Below, one piece after another: positions 17,601-24,558 of a DNA stretch of 33,355 nt. How positions within the stretch are numbered: the stretch's first letter is position 1; each line of letters starts with the position of its first letter. Below the pieces are notes generated by a model. It searched no databases, was not told the origin of the DNA, and saw only the letters and a list, made by a program, of their open reading frames with translations. Made by a program: the position numbers and the translations under genes. Source of the stretch: Bacteroidota bacterium. GTDB lineage: Bacteria; Bacteroidota; Rhodothermia; Rhodothermales; Rubricoccaceae. The stretch is taken from contig JBCBNX010000030.1 in NCBI GenBank assembly GCA_039821555.1, forward strand, positions 550 to 33,904, written 5' to 3'.

Positions 17601-18639
17601 TCTGCGCGACATCGTCGCCGGTGGTGCCGTCGCCGTCGTTGTCGATGCGGTCCACGGCGTTGCCGGGGCTTTCGAGGAAGAACGCGATACCGGCGGCCAC
17701 TTCGGCGTTCGCAAACCCTTCGGTGGTGGACCGTCCGTCCGCGTCCGCCATGAACGCGGTGTCGAGGAGCAGGTCGAAGAAGGGCCGGTCGTCGTCCGCG
17801 TCCTGGGAGCCGCCAACGAAGTCAGCCAGCCAGAGCGTCACGCCGACGGTCGAGAGGTCTTCGGTGCCGTCGTTTTTGACGGAGTGGAGGATGAAGATGG
17901 CGTCCTGGATGAGCACCTGGCTCCAGGCGAGCACGCGCGTCTCGACGACGAGGCCGAGGCCGCGCCGCGTCAAGTCCGTCGAATCGGGGAAGTACCGCAC
18001 GCCACGCCCAGGGTACTGGTCGTCCCCCATCACGTAGTAGATCTCCTGGTCGGCGTTGAAGACATCGCGTCCGAAGAAGCCATTCCAGGACCCGGCCCAG
18101 CCCGGATCGGTCGGGTCTTCGAGGCGGTTCGGCCAGAACGACGGCCACGTCTCCGGGCGGTCGCTCCGCGGGATGCCCAGGTCCTCGCTTGCGGGGTTCG
18201 TGTACCCATCGACCGGGGCCCACGTCCAGGCCTGGTTCGGGTCGTCGAGGTTCTCGCGGTAGTTCGGGACGTTGACGATGTACTCCGGGTTGCTGTCGTC
18301 GTCGTCGTCGTCGGGCAGCTCTGCTCCTGTGAAGAGGCCCGTCAGCGCGATGTAGGTACGCCGGGTGTTTTTGGGCCACTCGTACGGGATCTCGTCGGGG
18401 GCCTGGGCGCTCGTGCGACCGGTCTGACCAAAGTTGAAGATGGTCGTGCGCAGGCGGTTGCCGTCGATGTCGGTGTTGCGGCGCTCGAACAGGTCAACGC
18501 GGGCGTCCGAGGGGACGTGGTTGCGGTCGATCTGCCCTTGGGCCCAAGCGGGCGCTGCGAGCAGGAGCGCAAGCGCTGCCAGGGCGGCAAGACGCAGGGT
18601 ACGGAAGGGAACAGTCACGGCTGGGGTCATCGAAGTCAT
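14620..18639 (-). CDS. Large secreted protein with DGIDNDGDG repeats and FnIII-like domain
   Basis: 1339 aa from ATG 18639 (or ATG 18630), with a signal peptide cut near AWA-Q (34). No enzyme motif is recognised. Six copies of the motif D-G/Y/R-I-D-N-D/N-G-D/N-G (encoded between about 16,920 and 17,655) resemble the MopE-type metal-binding motif DGxDNDCDG with Cys replaced by Gly or Asn, so calcium binding is plausible. A fibronectin-III-like part follows (VTLYWDDEAE...YRVYRATD...YYYAVVSYD). The last ~110 residues (VVPNPYIVTN..., IRIFTVSGRLVEII, YGVYLYHVDA) look like a T9SS-type sorting or FlgD-like fold. It sits between the TonB receptor (50 nt) and the PorV-like gene (50 nt). A surface partner of the receptor, in place of SusD, is a speculative role. 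Confidence 0.85.
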   Translation of the reverse strand: MTSMTPAVTVPFRTLRLAALAALALLLAAPAWAQGQIDRNHVPSDARVDLFERRNTDIDGNRLRTTIFNFGQTGRTSAQAPDEIPYEWPKNTRRTYIALTGLFTGAELPDDDDDDSNPEYIVNVPNYRENLDDPNQAWTWAPVDGYTNPASEDLGIPRSDRPETWPSFWPNRLEDPTDPGWAGSWNGFFGRDVFNADQEIYYVMGDDQYPGRGVRYFPDSTDLTRRGLGLVVETRVLAWSQVLIQDAIFILHSVKNDGTEDLSTVGVTLWLADFVGGSQDADDDRPFFDLLLDTAFMADADGRSTTEGFANAEVAAGIAFFLESPGNAVDRIDNDGDGTTGDDVAQINGYGVSIGEPGSPIITADFLAGEGDQTGGSGERLRFDGIDNNGNGVVDEDSSYAAFGTQVGVGYADYIDNDGDGEVDSPVVTQEMIDEAAGDRWNRWPALAEPYDGSPVHLVGVGPEDLGLPYRDGIDNDGDGLESTPPFDFLFETDSPVVTQAMIDAAASDAPYFRFEVPGTDIILYDVKAEDLGLPYADGIDNDGDGAVDEGIDENIDEMIDERRDDGIDNDGDWRSTLDDVGLDGSDLTGDVGENDGLPSSGAGTDLPGEPNIDVTDISESDQIGITNVRYRPAGSVSFQSDPDSRYFTSFLTPGKFTLLQPGQPPPGGSNDNDLFVSSGLFPLRAGQTERVSFAVIFGDVNYQAAATNVEQRYQDHLAKRQNAQEAYEADYRFAQAPTTPTVRAVARDGAVTLYWDDEAERSFDTFIADLDAPGLNPNDFEGYRVYRATDPGFLDARTITDGFGNLQFLRPIAQYDLINGNEGFHPVDIAGTKYFLGSDTRDPGEASDGLVHTFTDTEVINGVTYYYAVVSYDFGAFTLATQPGQQAFEIPPTESPISISIRSDGSLGRTGPNVVAVTPEQGAGGYIEADLTQLEQTRGLGTGVVNYTILDPTAIQDGNRYRITFRDTLLLGSDATQDTLTTLDFTLEDLTDGEVLIENSEALGDDDEVLVTEGFQLSFENVGLTTPIDSLTGWSDDAVYDLEARRFNVGISGNQIGLRFPADYRVVVGQPGSGQSVALPVRIPFARTLPAKPTNFRVFQQVIGSNGQIEEVEVPYAFWDLTGDGAVQFEEGTAATNLFSLDLEALGGQGDSDIIVLLQDVPGDGTDDLVPTWQFKLSIVQGTGTRNPQAGDEGALVTAKPFLASDAFEFVAQGPDLDVEAAQATLDDIKVVPNPYIVTNRFEPQNPFPTGRGDRVIRFTRLPPRATIRIFTVSGRLVEIIEHNEGSNEDLTPEQLLDGVAEWDLLTQDRLSASYGVYLYHVDAPGIGETTGTFALIK
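16920..17655 (-). repeat. Six in-frame IDNDGDG-type motif repeats
   Basis: Within the 1339-aa protein gene, near-identical DNA words (on the plus strand GTCGCCGTCGTTGTCGATG and variants) recur near 16,925, 17,008, 17,203, 17,380, 17,467 and 17,630. Each encodes IDNDGDG or IDNNGNG. Spacing is irregular (about 80-195 bp), so this is a scattered motif family rather than a strict tandem array. Confidence 0.85.
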
Positions 18640-18661
18640 CAGAGACGGAGCAGCAAGGGGC

Positions 18662-18691
18662 GGCATGCCGTAGCTAGGCGTGCCGTAGCTA
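18662..18691. repeat. 15-bp tandem duplication over the TonB-receptor stop codon
   Basis: GGCATGCCGTAGCTA (18662-18676) is followed directly by GGCGTGCCGTAGCTA (18677-18691), with one difference. The second unit contains the receptor's stop codon (18689-18691). Because the unit is a multiple of three, the first unit supplies a second in-frame stop further along. Confidence 0.9.
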
Positions 18692-21520
18692 GAAGCTGAG
18701 CTGGAGGCCGAGGTGGAAGCGACGCGGCTCACTGTAGAAGTCCGGGCGGGTGAAGAAGCCCGCGTCGGTCGAGCCGATGGCCGGCCCGCGCAGCGTCACG
18801 TCGGGCTGGCCGGTGTCGCCGAAGACGGCGTTGGCGTTGCGCGTGTCGAGCAGGTTGAAGACCTGCAAGAAGATGCGCGGCGTGACCACCGGCATGGGAA
18901 GGTCGTAGAAGGCGTAGAGGTCGGCGTTGAACGTCGCCGGGCGGCGCTCCGAGTTGGCCGGGAACGTCGGGAGGATGCGGTCCTCACGCGGGGCCGGGGA
19001 GTACGGGTAGCCCGCCCCGTAGCGCAGCAGCGTCGAGGCCCCCCATCCGTTGCCGCCGAAGTAAAGGCTGGCGTTGAACGTGTGGCGCTGGTCCCACCCC
19101 AGCGGGATGAGCTGCAGGCGCGGGGCGTCCGTGCCCTGGCGCGCGGCCGTGGCTTCCTCCGGGTCGGAGTTCGAGCCTTCCGCAATCTGGAAGGTGTAGT
19201 CCACGTCGAAGGAGAAGCCCTGGCTGAAGCGCTTCGAGAGCGCGACGGTGATGCCGCGAACGTTGGAGTAGTCGAGGTTGGTGAAGACGAGGTACTGCAC
19301 GCCCGGCAGGACCGTCTCGATGGGCTCGCTGACCGAGACCCAGTCGCGCACGTCGCGGTAGAAGCCTGTCACGTCGAGCAGGTAGTCGTCGCCGAAACCC
19401 TGCTGGAGGCCGATCTCGTACATGATCGTCTTCTGCGGGTCGATGTTGGCGTTGCCGAACGGCCCGTAGGTGCCCGAAGTCGTGCCGACGCGGTAGCCCG
19501 GGTTGTTGAACAGAAACTCGAACGTCGGGACCTGGAGGAAGTGGCCGTAGGAGAAGTGGATCACGCCGTCGGCCGTGATCGGGTAGGCCACGCCGAGGCG
19601 CGGCGATATCTGGATCTTGGCCTCCGCGTCGTCGAACCAGAATGCCTCGCGGTCCTCCACGGTGAGGCGGTTGCCATCGACTTCCTCCTCCGCCGAGATC
19701 ACGCCGTCGCCGTCGAGGTCGCGGAAGCGGTTGGTGAGCCGGAACGGGTTGAAGATGTTCGGGTCGGCCTCGTCCGCGGGCGTCTGCCCGTTCGAGTCGA
19801 AGTAGTCGAAGCGGATGCCCGCGTTCACGATGAAGTTCTCGTACTCGATCTTGTCCTGGACGTAGGCGCTGAAGCTGAGCGGGTTCACCCCGTCGAAGCG
19901 CTGGAAGTTGTTCGACGTCTCGTCCGGGATACGGAGGTCGTTGGGGATGTTCTCGGTGCTCTCGTCCTCGGTGAGCCCGAAGCCCTGGAGGAAGAGGTCG
20001 TCGAGGCGAAGCTCCACGCCCGCCTTGACAAGGTGGTTCTTGAACAGCTGGGTGGTCAGGTCGCTCTTGATCGTGTAGGAGGCCGTCGAGCGCTCAAACC
20101 GGCCGAGGTCGTAGCCGCCCCGCAGGAAGCGGGTGGGGCCCTGGATCAGGAGCGAGCCGTTGAGCGAGTCCGGCGTCGTCACGGCGAACGGCGTCCAGTA
20201 GCGCTCGTCGAGCGGGTCCTCGAAGGCGAAGCGCTCGAACTGCTTGAACGCGGTGGCGAGGTTGACCGTGTAGAACAGCTTCGCCGTGACGGTGTGCTGG
20301 AACTGGAGGTTGACGTTGTAGCCCGTCTCGAAGAAGTCGGCGAGGCCCGAGGGGTTCTGGCGGAAGCTGGTGTAGCGGTCGCCGAGGTCCGTGCCCGTCG
20401 AGTAGGAGCCCAGCGCCGTCAGGCTCAGGCTCATGCCGTTGCCGAGGCGCGACTTGAGCGTGGCCTGGCCGCTGAGCTTCTCGAACTGGTTCATCGACAC
20501 GAGCGCGGAGTCGCCCGGCGTGCCGTCGGGGTTGAACACCTGCGCGCCGTAGAGCCAGCCGTCGTTCTTGAAGTAGCGCCCGAGGACGTAGAATCCGAGC
20601 AGGTCGGGCACGACGGGGCCGGTGAGCGAGCCCTGGAGCTGGTAGTACTGCGCCGGGTTGACCTCGAGGTACGAGTACGGATCGACGCCGAAGTAGCGGA
20701 TGTCGTTGCGCGTCTCGTAGTCCCCCTCATTGGCACCGCGAAGCAGGTCCTCGCCGCCGCTTCCGGCCACGGCGTAGGTGCCAGAGAACACGTCGATGTT
20801 GCCGCTGAACTCGTTGGCGGGGTCTTTGGTGACCACGTTGATGATGCCGCTCATCGCCTGGCCATACTCGGCGTTGAACGTGCCCGCGATGATCTGCAGC
20901 TCCTCGATGCCGTCGTTCTCGATCTGGACCGAGACGGAGCCGTCGTAGGCGTCGGAGACGCGGACGCCGTCCACGAAGTAGGCGATTTCTTTGGAGCGCC
21001 CGCCGCGGATGTGGATGCCGCCGCCGGAGGTGGTCACGCCCGCCTGCGCGCTGAGGATGTCGCCGACTTCCTGCACCGGCAGGTTCTCGATCTGGTCGCT
21101 CGTGACGCGGAACTCGGACGAGGTGAGGTCGCGCCGGACGAGGTCGCGGTCGGCCGTCACGACGACCTCCTGGCCCTCGAACGCCTCCTCGCGGAGTTCG
21201 AAGTCGACCGTGGTGGTGAGGTCCACGTTCACCCGCACACCGGTGATCGACTTCTGCGCGAAGCCGATGTACGACGCCACGAGCGTGTAGGAGCCGGGCC
21301 GTACGCCGATGATGACGAACTCGCCGTCGAAGTCGGTCGAGGCCCCGACGGTAGTGCCTTCGATGACCACGTTGACGCCGGGGAGCGGCTCGCCCGTGGC
21401 AAAGTCGGTGACGCTACCGGCGATCTTGCCGGTCGTCTGCGCGAAGGCGAGCGGCGCCGCGATCAGCAGCAGCGCGAGGGCTGCGCAGCACCGGAGCGGA
21501 AGGGCGTAGAAACGAGTCAT
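18689..21520 (-). CDS. TonB-dependent receptor with carboxypeptidase-regulatory-like N-domain
   Basis: Outer-membrane active transporter, probably for malto-oligosaccharides given its neighbours. 943 aa from ATG 21520 (a TTG 6 nt upstream is also open). The signal peptide is cut near FAQ (28). A CarboxypepD_reg-like beta-sandwich follows (about 31-110: GSVTDFATGEPLPGVNVV, STDFDGEFVI), then the TonB plug (about 137-232: IHIRGGRSKEIAYFVDGV, QAMSGIINVVTK), then a 22-strand-type barrel ending in the required terminal Phe (LGLQLSF). The N-domain matches that of SusC/RagA-type receptors, but no SusD gene follows. The next gene is the DGIDNDGDG-repeat protein and then the PorV-like barrel. An EF-hand-like DLDGDGVISAEEE stretch lies in an extracellular-loop region. 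Confidence 0.93.
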   Translation of the reverse strand: MTRFYALPLRCCAALALLLIAAPLAFAQTTGKIAGSVTDFATGEPLPGVNVVIEGTTVGASTDFDGEFVIIGVRPGSYTLVASYIGFAQKSITGVRVNVDLTTTVDFELREEAFEGQEVVVTADRDLVRRDLTSSEFRVTSDQIENLPVQEVGDILSAQAGVTTSGGGIHIRGGRSKEIAYFVDGVRVSDAYDGSVSVQIENDGIEELQIIAGTFNAEYGQAMSGIINVVTKDPANEFSGNIDVFSGTYAVAGSGGEDLLRGANEGDYETRNDIRYFGVDPYSYLEVNPAQYYQLQGSLTGPVVPDLLGFYVLGRYFKNDGWLYGAQVFNPDGTPGDSALVSMNQFEKLSGQATLKSRLGNGMSLSLTALGSYSTGTDLGDRYTSFRQNPSGLADFFETGYNVNLQFQHTVTAKLFYTVNLATAFKQFERFAFEDPLDERYWTPFAVTTPDSLNGSLLIQGPTRFLRGGYDLGRFERSTASYTIKSDLTTQLFKNHLVKAGVELRLDDLFLQGFGLTEDESTENIPNDLRIPDETSNNFQRFDGVNPLSFSAYVQDKIEYENFIVNAGIRFDYFDSNGQTPADEADPNIFNPFRLTNRFRDLDGDGVISAEEEVDGNRLTVEDREAFWFDDAEAKIQISPRLGVAYPITADGVIHFSYGHFLQVPTFEFLFNNPGYRVGTTSGTYGPFGNANIDPQKTIMYEIGLQQGFGDDYLLDVTGFYRDVRDWVSVSEPIETVLPGVQYLVFTNLDYSNVRGITVALSKRFSQGFSFDVDYTFQIAEGSNSDPEEATAARQGTDAPRLQLIPLGWDQRHTFNASLYFGGNGWGASTLLRYGAGYPYSPAPREDRILPTFPANSERRPATFNADLYAFYDLPMPVVTPRIFLQVFNLLDTRNANAVFGDTGQPDVTLRGPAIGSTDAGFFTRPDFYSEPRRFHLGLQLSF

Positions 21521-21566
21521 GGGCAAGATCGGCAGGGTTGGCCGAGTGGGGTCGAGCGGAAGGCGG

Positions 21567-23255
21567 CTAGGAGAAGAGACGGACGCGGGCGACGGCGTCG
21601 GTGTGGATGCGGACGTCGTAGCGGCTGCGGAGGTCCTCGAGGTAGCGCCCGAGCCAGCGCTGGGCGTATTCGGCGTCGAGGCGCCCAGCGATCTGGGGGC
21701 GGGCCTCGGCGAAGGTCATTGGGCGCGGGGGCTGGAGGGCGCCGCGGCGCAGGAGCACGTAGCTGCCAGCCACTTCGAGCGGCCCGACGAGCGCGCCAGG
21801 CGCGGCCTCGAACACCGGGTCGCCGAGGACGCCGAGGTCGCCGCGCGAGAGCAGCCCGAGATCGCCGCCTCCGAGGTCGGCCCCGGGGCGCTGCGAATAG
21901 TCGCGGGCCAGCGCGCCGAAGTCCTCGCCCGCGTTGATGCGCGCGCGGAGTTCCTGCGCCTCGCGGTTGGAGGCGACCAGGATCTCCTGCACGGGCACGC
22001 GTGCAGGCATCGTGTAGTACGAGGCGTACTCGTCGAAGTAGGCGCGGAGGGAGTCGACGGGCGGCGAGGCCGTCTCGCGCATGCGCTGTTCGGTCTGGGC
22101 AAAGACCCAGTCGCCAATGCGCTTCGCGACGACGGCATCGAATCGGTCGCCCTCGTCCAGGCCGGCCTCGGCCGCGCGGGCCGCGAGCTCTTCGCGCACC
22201 ACGAGTCCCTCGATGAACGTCTGGAGCGACCGGTCGTCGCGCACGGCCGAGAGCTGCCGCTCGGAGGCCTGCGCCGCAAGGCGTTCCACGTCGGCAACGG
22301 TCCACGTCTGCGTGCCCGTCGTCGGCGAGTCGAACGTGACGATGGGGGTGGACTGCCAGGCATCCGTGTCACTGGGCGCCTCGCCGCCCTCCCCTGATGC
22401 GAGTGCGGCGAGGTCCGCGAGCGGCCCCGGAGCCACCTCGATGTCGAGCGCGTCGCGCACGGCACGGCTGTGGCGGTAGCGCACCTCCACGCGGAGGCGC
22501 TTGCGTTCGTAGCGCTCCAGGGTGGCCCGCTTCTCCGCGAACTGCGTCTCCGTCAGGAGCGGCACCGTGGCGCGGTTCTCGACGCGGATAATCGAATAGC
22601 CGAGGGCCGTCTGCACGGGCTCGGAGATCTCACCGACGGGCAGCGTGAAGGCGGCGTATTCGAACGCCGCGTCCATGTCGTCGTGGCCGAACTCGCCGAC
22701 GTAGCCGCCGTTTTCGGCGAGCGTGGGATCGGCGAAAACCTCGCGGGCGAGCGCCTCGAAGGCCTCCCCGGCGAGGAGCCGCGCGCGGAGCGCTTCGGCC
22801 GCTTCGAACGACGGCGCATAGAGGTGCCGCGCCTCATAGGTCGTGTTGGACTGCAAGAACACCCGCCGGAGGTCGGCCTCGCGGACCCGCAGCGTGTCGT
22901 AGAGCACCCGCGCGGTGTAGTGGTCGATGGAGGCCTGCTTGCGGACGCGCGCGAGCTCCTCCTGGTAGTCGGGCGACTGCCGGACACCGGCGTCCCACGC
23001 TGCCTGGATCACGAGTTGGCGGTTGATGAGGCTCCCGAGCACATCCTCGCGCATCCGCGCGTCGTCCTCCGGGAGGCCTGCCTGCATCGCGAAGGAGGCG
23101 TAGGCGTCCGAGAGCGCATCGGCCGTGATCGCCACGTTTTCGACGTGCGCTACGGCGTCCTTCTCCTCAGGCACGTCTTCGCAGCCGGACAGCCACCCGC
23201 CCCCGAGCAGCAGCCCGGCGGTGAGACACATCGCAGGAAGGCGAAGCAGGCGCAT
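21567..23255 (-). CDS. PpiC-type peptidylprolyl isomerase lipoprotein with two parvulin domains
   Basis: 562 aa, with a lipobox L-S-G-C at Cys25 predicting lipid anchoring in the envelope. An N-terminal helical SurA/PrsA-like chaperone part (about 35-135) is followed by two parvulin-like domains, about 139-228 (YEARHLY..., GGYVGEFGHDDM, GYSIIRVENR) and about 419-504 (PVQEILVASN..., LGGGDLGLLSRGDL, SYVLLRRG), separated by a charged linker. These catalyse prolyl isomerisation and help outer-membrane or exported proteins fold. Its ATG overlaps the stop of the regulator gene (TGATG at 23,257-23,253), implying translational coupling. Placed between the regulator and the TonB receptor, it may serve the barrel or T9SS cargo of this locus. 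The match to SurA is by architecture only. Confidence 0.9.
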   Translation of the reverse strand: MRLLRLPAMCLTAGLLLGGGWLSGCEDVPEEKDAVAHVENVAITADALSDAYASFAMQAGLPEDDARMREDVLGSLINRQLVIQAAWDAGVRQSPDYQEELARVRKQASIDHYTARVLYDTLRVREADLRRVFLQSNTTYEARHLYAPSFEAAEALRARLLAGEAFEALAREVFADPTLAENGGYVGEFGHDDMDAAFEYAAFTLPVGEISEPVQTALGYSIIRVENRATVPLLTETQFAEKRATLERYERKRLRVEVRYRHSRAVRDALDIEVAPGPLADLAALASGEGGEAPSDTDAWQSTPIVTFDSPTTGTQTWTVADVERLAAQASERQLSAVRDDRSLQTFIEGLVVREELAARAAEAGLDEGDRFDAVVAKRIGDWVFAQTEQRMRETASPPVDSLRAYFDEYASYYTMPARVPVQEILVASNREAQELRARINAGEDFGALARDYSQRPGADLGGGDLGLLSRGDLGVLGDPVFEAAPGALVGPLEVAGSYVLLRRGALQPPRPMTFAEARPQIAGRLDAEYAQRWLGRYLEDLRSRYDVRIHTDAVARVRLFS

Positions 23256-24259
23256 CAGGCAGTCGTCTCGCGTTCGATGAGGCGTGGGGCGAAGGAGGTG
23301 TGGCTCGGCGGCAGGCTCGGCTGTTCAAGGCGGCGCAGCAGCTTCTCGACGGCGAGCTTGCCCATCTCGTACATCGGCTGGCGCACGGTCGTCAGGCCGA
23401 CGTAGGCGCTCGTGCGGATGTCGTCGAAGCCACAGACGGCGAGGTCGTCCGGGGTATGCAGGTCGGCCTGGCGCAGTGCCTTGAGCGCCCCAAGCGCCTG
23501 CACGTCGCTCGCGGCGAAGATGGCGTCGGGCGGCTCGGGCAGGGCCAAGAGTTCGTTCATGGCCACGTAGCCCGCCTCGCGGGTGTAGCCGTGCATGGTC
23601 TGGTCGTCGGCGCTCGCGCGGATGAGAGCTGGGTTGAGGTCGATCCCGGCCTCGGCGAGCGCAGCCTCGTAGCCCTCGCGGCGGTCGCGCGCCGGGACCG
23701 AGTGCGGGTTGGCCATGATGAGCCCGATGCGGTGGTACCCTTGGCTGATCAGATGCTTGGTGGCGACGTAGCCGCCCCGGCAGTTGTCCACCGACACCGA
23801 GTCGAGCCCCACGTGAAACGCATCGACGAGGACGCTCGGCACGTCAGCGGCGCTTAGATGCCGCACCTGCGCCTCGGTGATCGGCGTCGAGCAGATCAGC
23901 ACCCCGTCGGCGCGGCCTTTCTGGGCAGCGCGGCCGATCTGGTCGCCCACGGCCTCCATCGACCGGGACGCGTAGACCAAGAGGTCGTACTCGCTCGACG
24001 CGAGCCGGTCCTGGATGCCGCGGATGACCTCCATGAAGAAGTAGGATGTCATCATCGGCACGACCGCGGCCACCAACTGCGTGTTCTGGCGCGCCAGTGA
24101 GCGTGCCGAGACGTGGGGCTGGTAGCCGAGCTCATCGGCCACCGCGAAGACGCGTTCCCGAGTCTTCTGGGACACCCGCGGGTGCCGGTTCAGGACACGC
24201 GAGACGGTGGCGATCGAGACGCCAGCCCGGTCGGCAATGTCGTAGATGGTGACGCTCAA
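23255..24259 (-). CDS. LacI-family transcriptional repressor of the starch locus
   Basis: 334 aa from TTG 24259, the usual LacI-family length. The helix-turn-helix is at residues 4-24 (IYDIADRAGVSIATVSRVLN), with a hinge near LGYQPHVSARSLA. The ligand-binding core follows (ADGVLICSTPIT, RGGYVATKHLI, AIFAASDVQALGALKALR, DDLAVCGFDD). An ATG at 24346 is open in frame but lies between the -35 and -10 boxes of the likely promoter and would force the operator into the coding region, so TTG is preferred. By family it binds palindromic CG-centred operators and is released by a sugar. Three AAGCGCTT sites sit upstream, pointing to autoregulation and control of everything downstream. It overlaps the PpiC-type gene by one base. 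Confidence 0.92.
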   Translation of the reverse strand: MSVTIYDIADRAGVSIATVSRVLNRHPRVSQKTRERVFAVADELGYQPHVSARSLARQNTQLVAAVVPMMTSYFFMEVIRGIQDRLASSEYDLLVYASRSMEAVGDQIGRAAQKGRADGVLICSTPITEAQVRHLSAADVPSVLVDAFHVGLDSVSVDNCRGGYVATKHLISQGYHRIGLIMANPHSVPARDRREGYEAALAEAGIDLNPALIRASADDQTMHGYTREAGYVAMNELLALPEPPDAIFAASDVQALGALKALRQADLHTPDDLAVCGFDDIRTSAYVGLTTVRQPMYEMGKLAVEKLLRRLEQPSLPPSHTSFAPRLIERETTA

Positions 24260-24301
24260 CGGGCGGCGATGCAGACGTTTGGAGGGGGAGACAGCGCGCG
24301 C

Positions 24302-24313
24302 GTAAGCGCTTTC
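24302..24313. promoter_or_regulatory. LacI-type operator O1 downstream of the locus promoter
   Basis: GTAAGCGCTTTC, with the perfect palindrome AAGCGCTT at 24304-24311 and a CG centre, is the classic LacI/GalR-family form. It lies about 14 nt downstream of the -10 box of the leftward promoter, at roughly +11, where a bound repressor would block transcription. Confidence 0.8.
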
Positions 24314-24325
24314 AATTTCTTCGCA

Positions 24326-24354
24326 ATGATAGGGGGTTTTCCCCAATCCGTCAA
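24326..24354 (-). promoter_or_regulatory. Sigma70-type promoter for the starch locus
   Basis: On the minus strand TTGACG (24354-24349), a 17-nt spacer and TATCAT (24331-24326) closely match the sigma70 consensus. The predicted start point is near 24,319, leaving a leader of about 60 nt before the TTG start of the regulator. No other equally good promoter was noticed in the gaps of the locus. Confidence 0.75.
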
Positions 24355-24393
24355 GCCAGCAGGCGTGCTCCTACCGAAGCTGCCCCTGCATCG

Positions 24394-24401
24394 AAGCGCT
24401 T
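24394..24401. promoter_or_regulatory. LacI-type operator O2 (middle site)
   Basis: AAGCGCTT within a TCGAAGCGCTTTTTCA context, 90 bp from O1 and 66 bp from O3 (centre to centre). Its outer bases differ from the other two sites, so it may bind more weakly or act as an auxiliary site. Confidence 0.65.
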
Positions 24402-24421
24402 TTTCACGCACCTCTGGTCGC

Positions 24422-24449
24422 TTGTCGTAACGACTGATCGGCGTAAATC
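24422..24449 (+). promoter_or_regulatory. Possible promoter of the SGNH/TPR gene
   Basis: TTGTCG (24422-24427), 16 nt, then TAAATC (24444-24449) is a moderate sigma70-like match. The O3 operator core begins 10 nt after it, mirroring the arrangement at the leftward promoter. Weaker than the leftward promoter and open to other readings. Confidence 0.4.
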
Positions 24450-24456
24450 ACCACAA

Positions 24457-24470
24457 CGTAAGCGCTTTCA
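24457..24470. promoter_or_regulatory. LacI-type operator O3 facing the divergent gene
   Basis: CGTAAGCGCTTTCA here is identical over 14 bases to the sequence at 24,301-24,314 containing O1. It lies 89 nt upstream of the ATG of the divergent SGNH/TPR gene, suggesting that gene belongs to the same regulon. Confidence 0.75.
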
Positions 24471-24558
24471 TGATTTTCCTACCTCTGCTCAAAATCACAC
24501 GGCTTCACCGCTAGTCCTTGTATTTTCTAGCCTCGCTCCTGCCTGCCACCACGCCCTC

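Noticed and set aside
15472..21937. Two very long plus-strand open frames (about 1,075 codons each) opposite the 1339-aa protein and TonB receptor genes
   Set aside because: Their translations are Val/Arg/Glu/Ala-rich mirror images expected from GC-rich codons read in antisense. They have no signal peptides or motifs, while the minus-strand frames have clear domains.
24260..24346. N-terminal extension of the LacI-type regulator from ATG 24346
   Set aside because: The ATG falls within the predicted promoter, and the operator would be coding. The family start matches TTG 24259.
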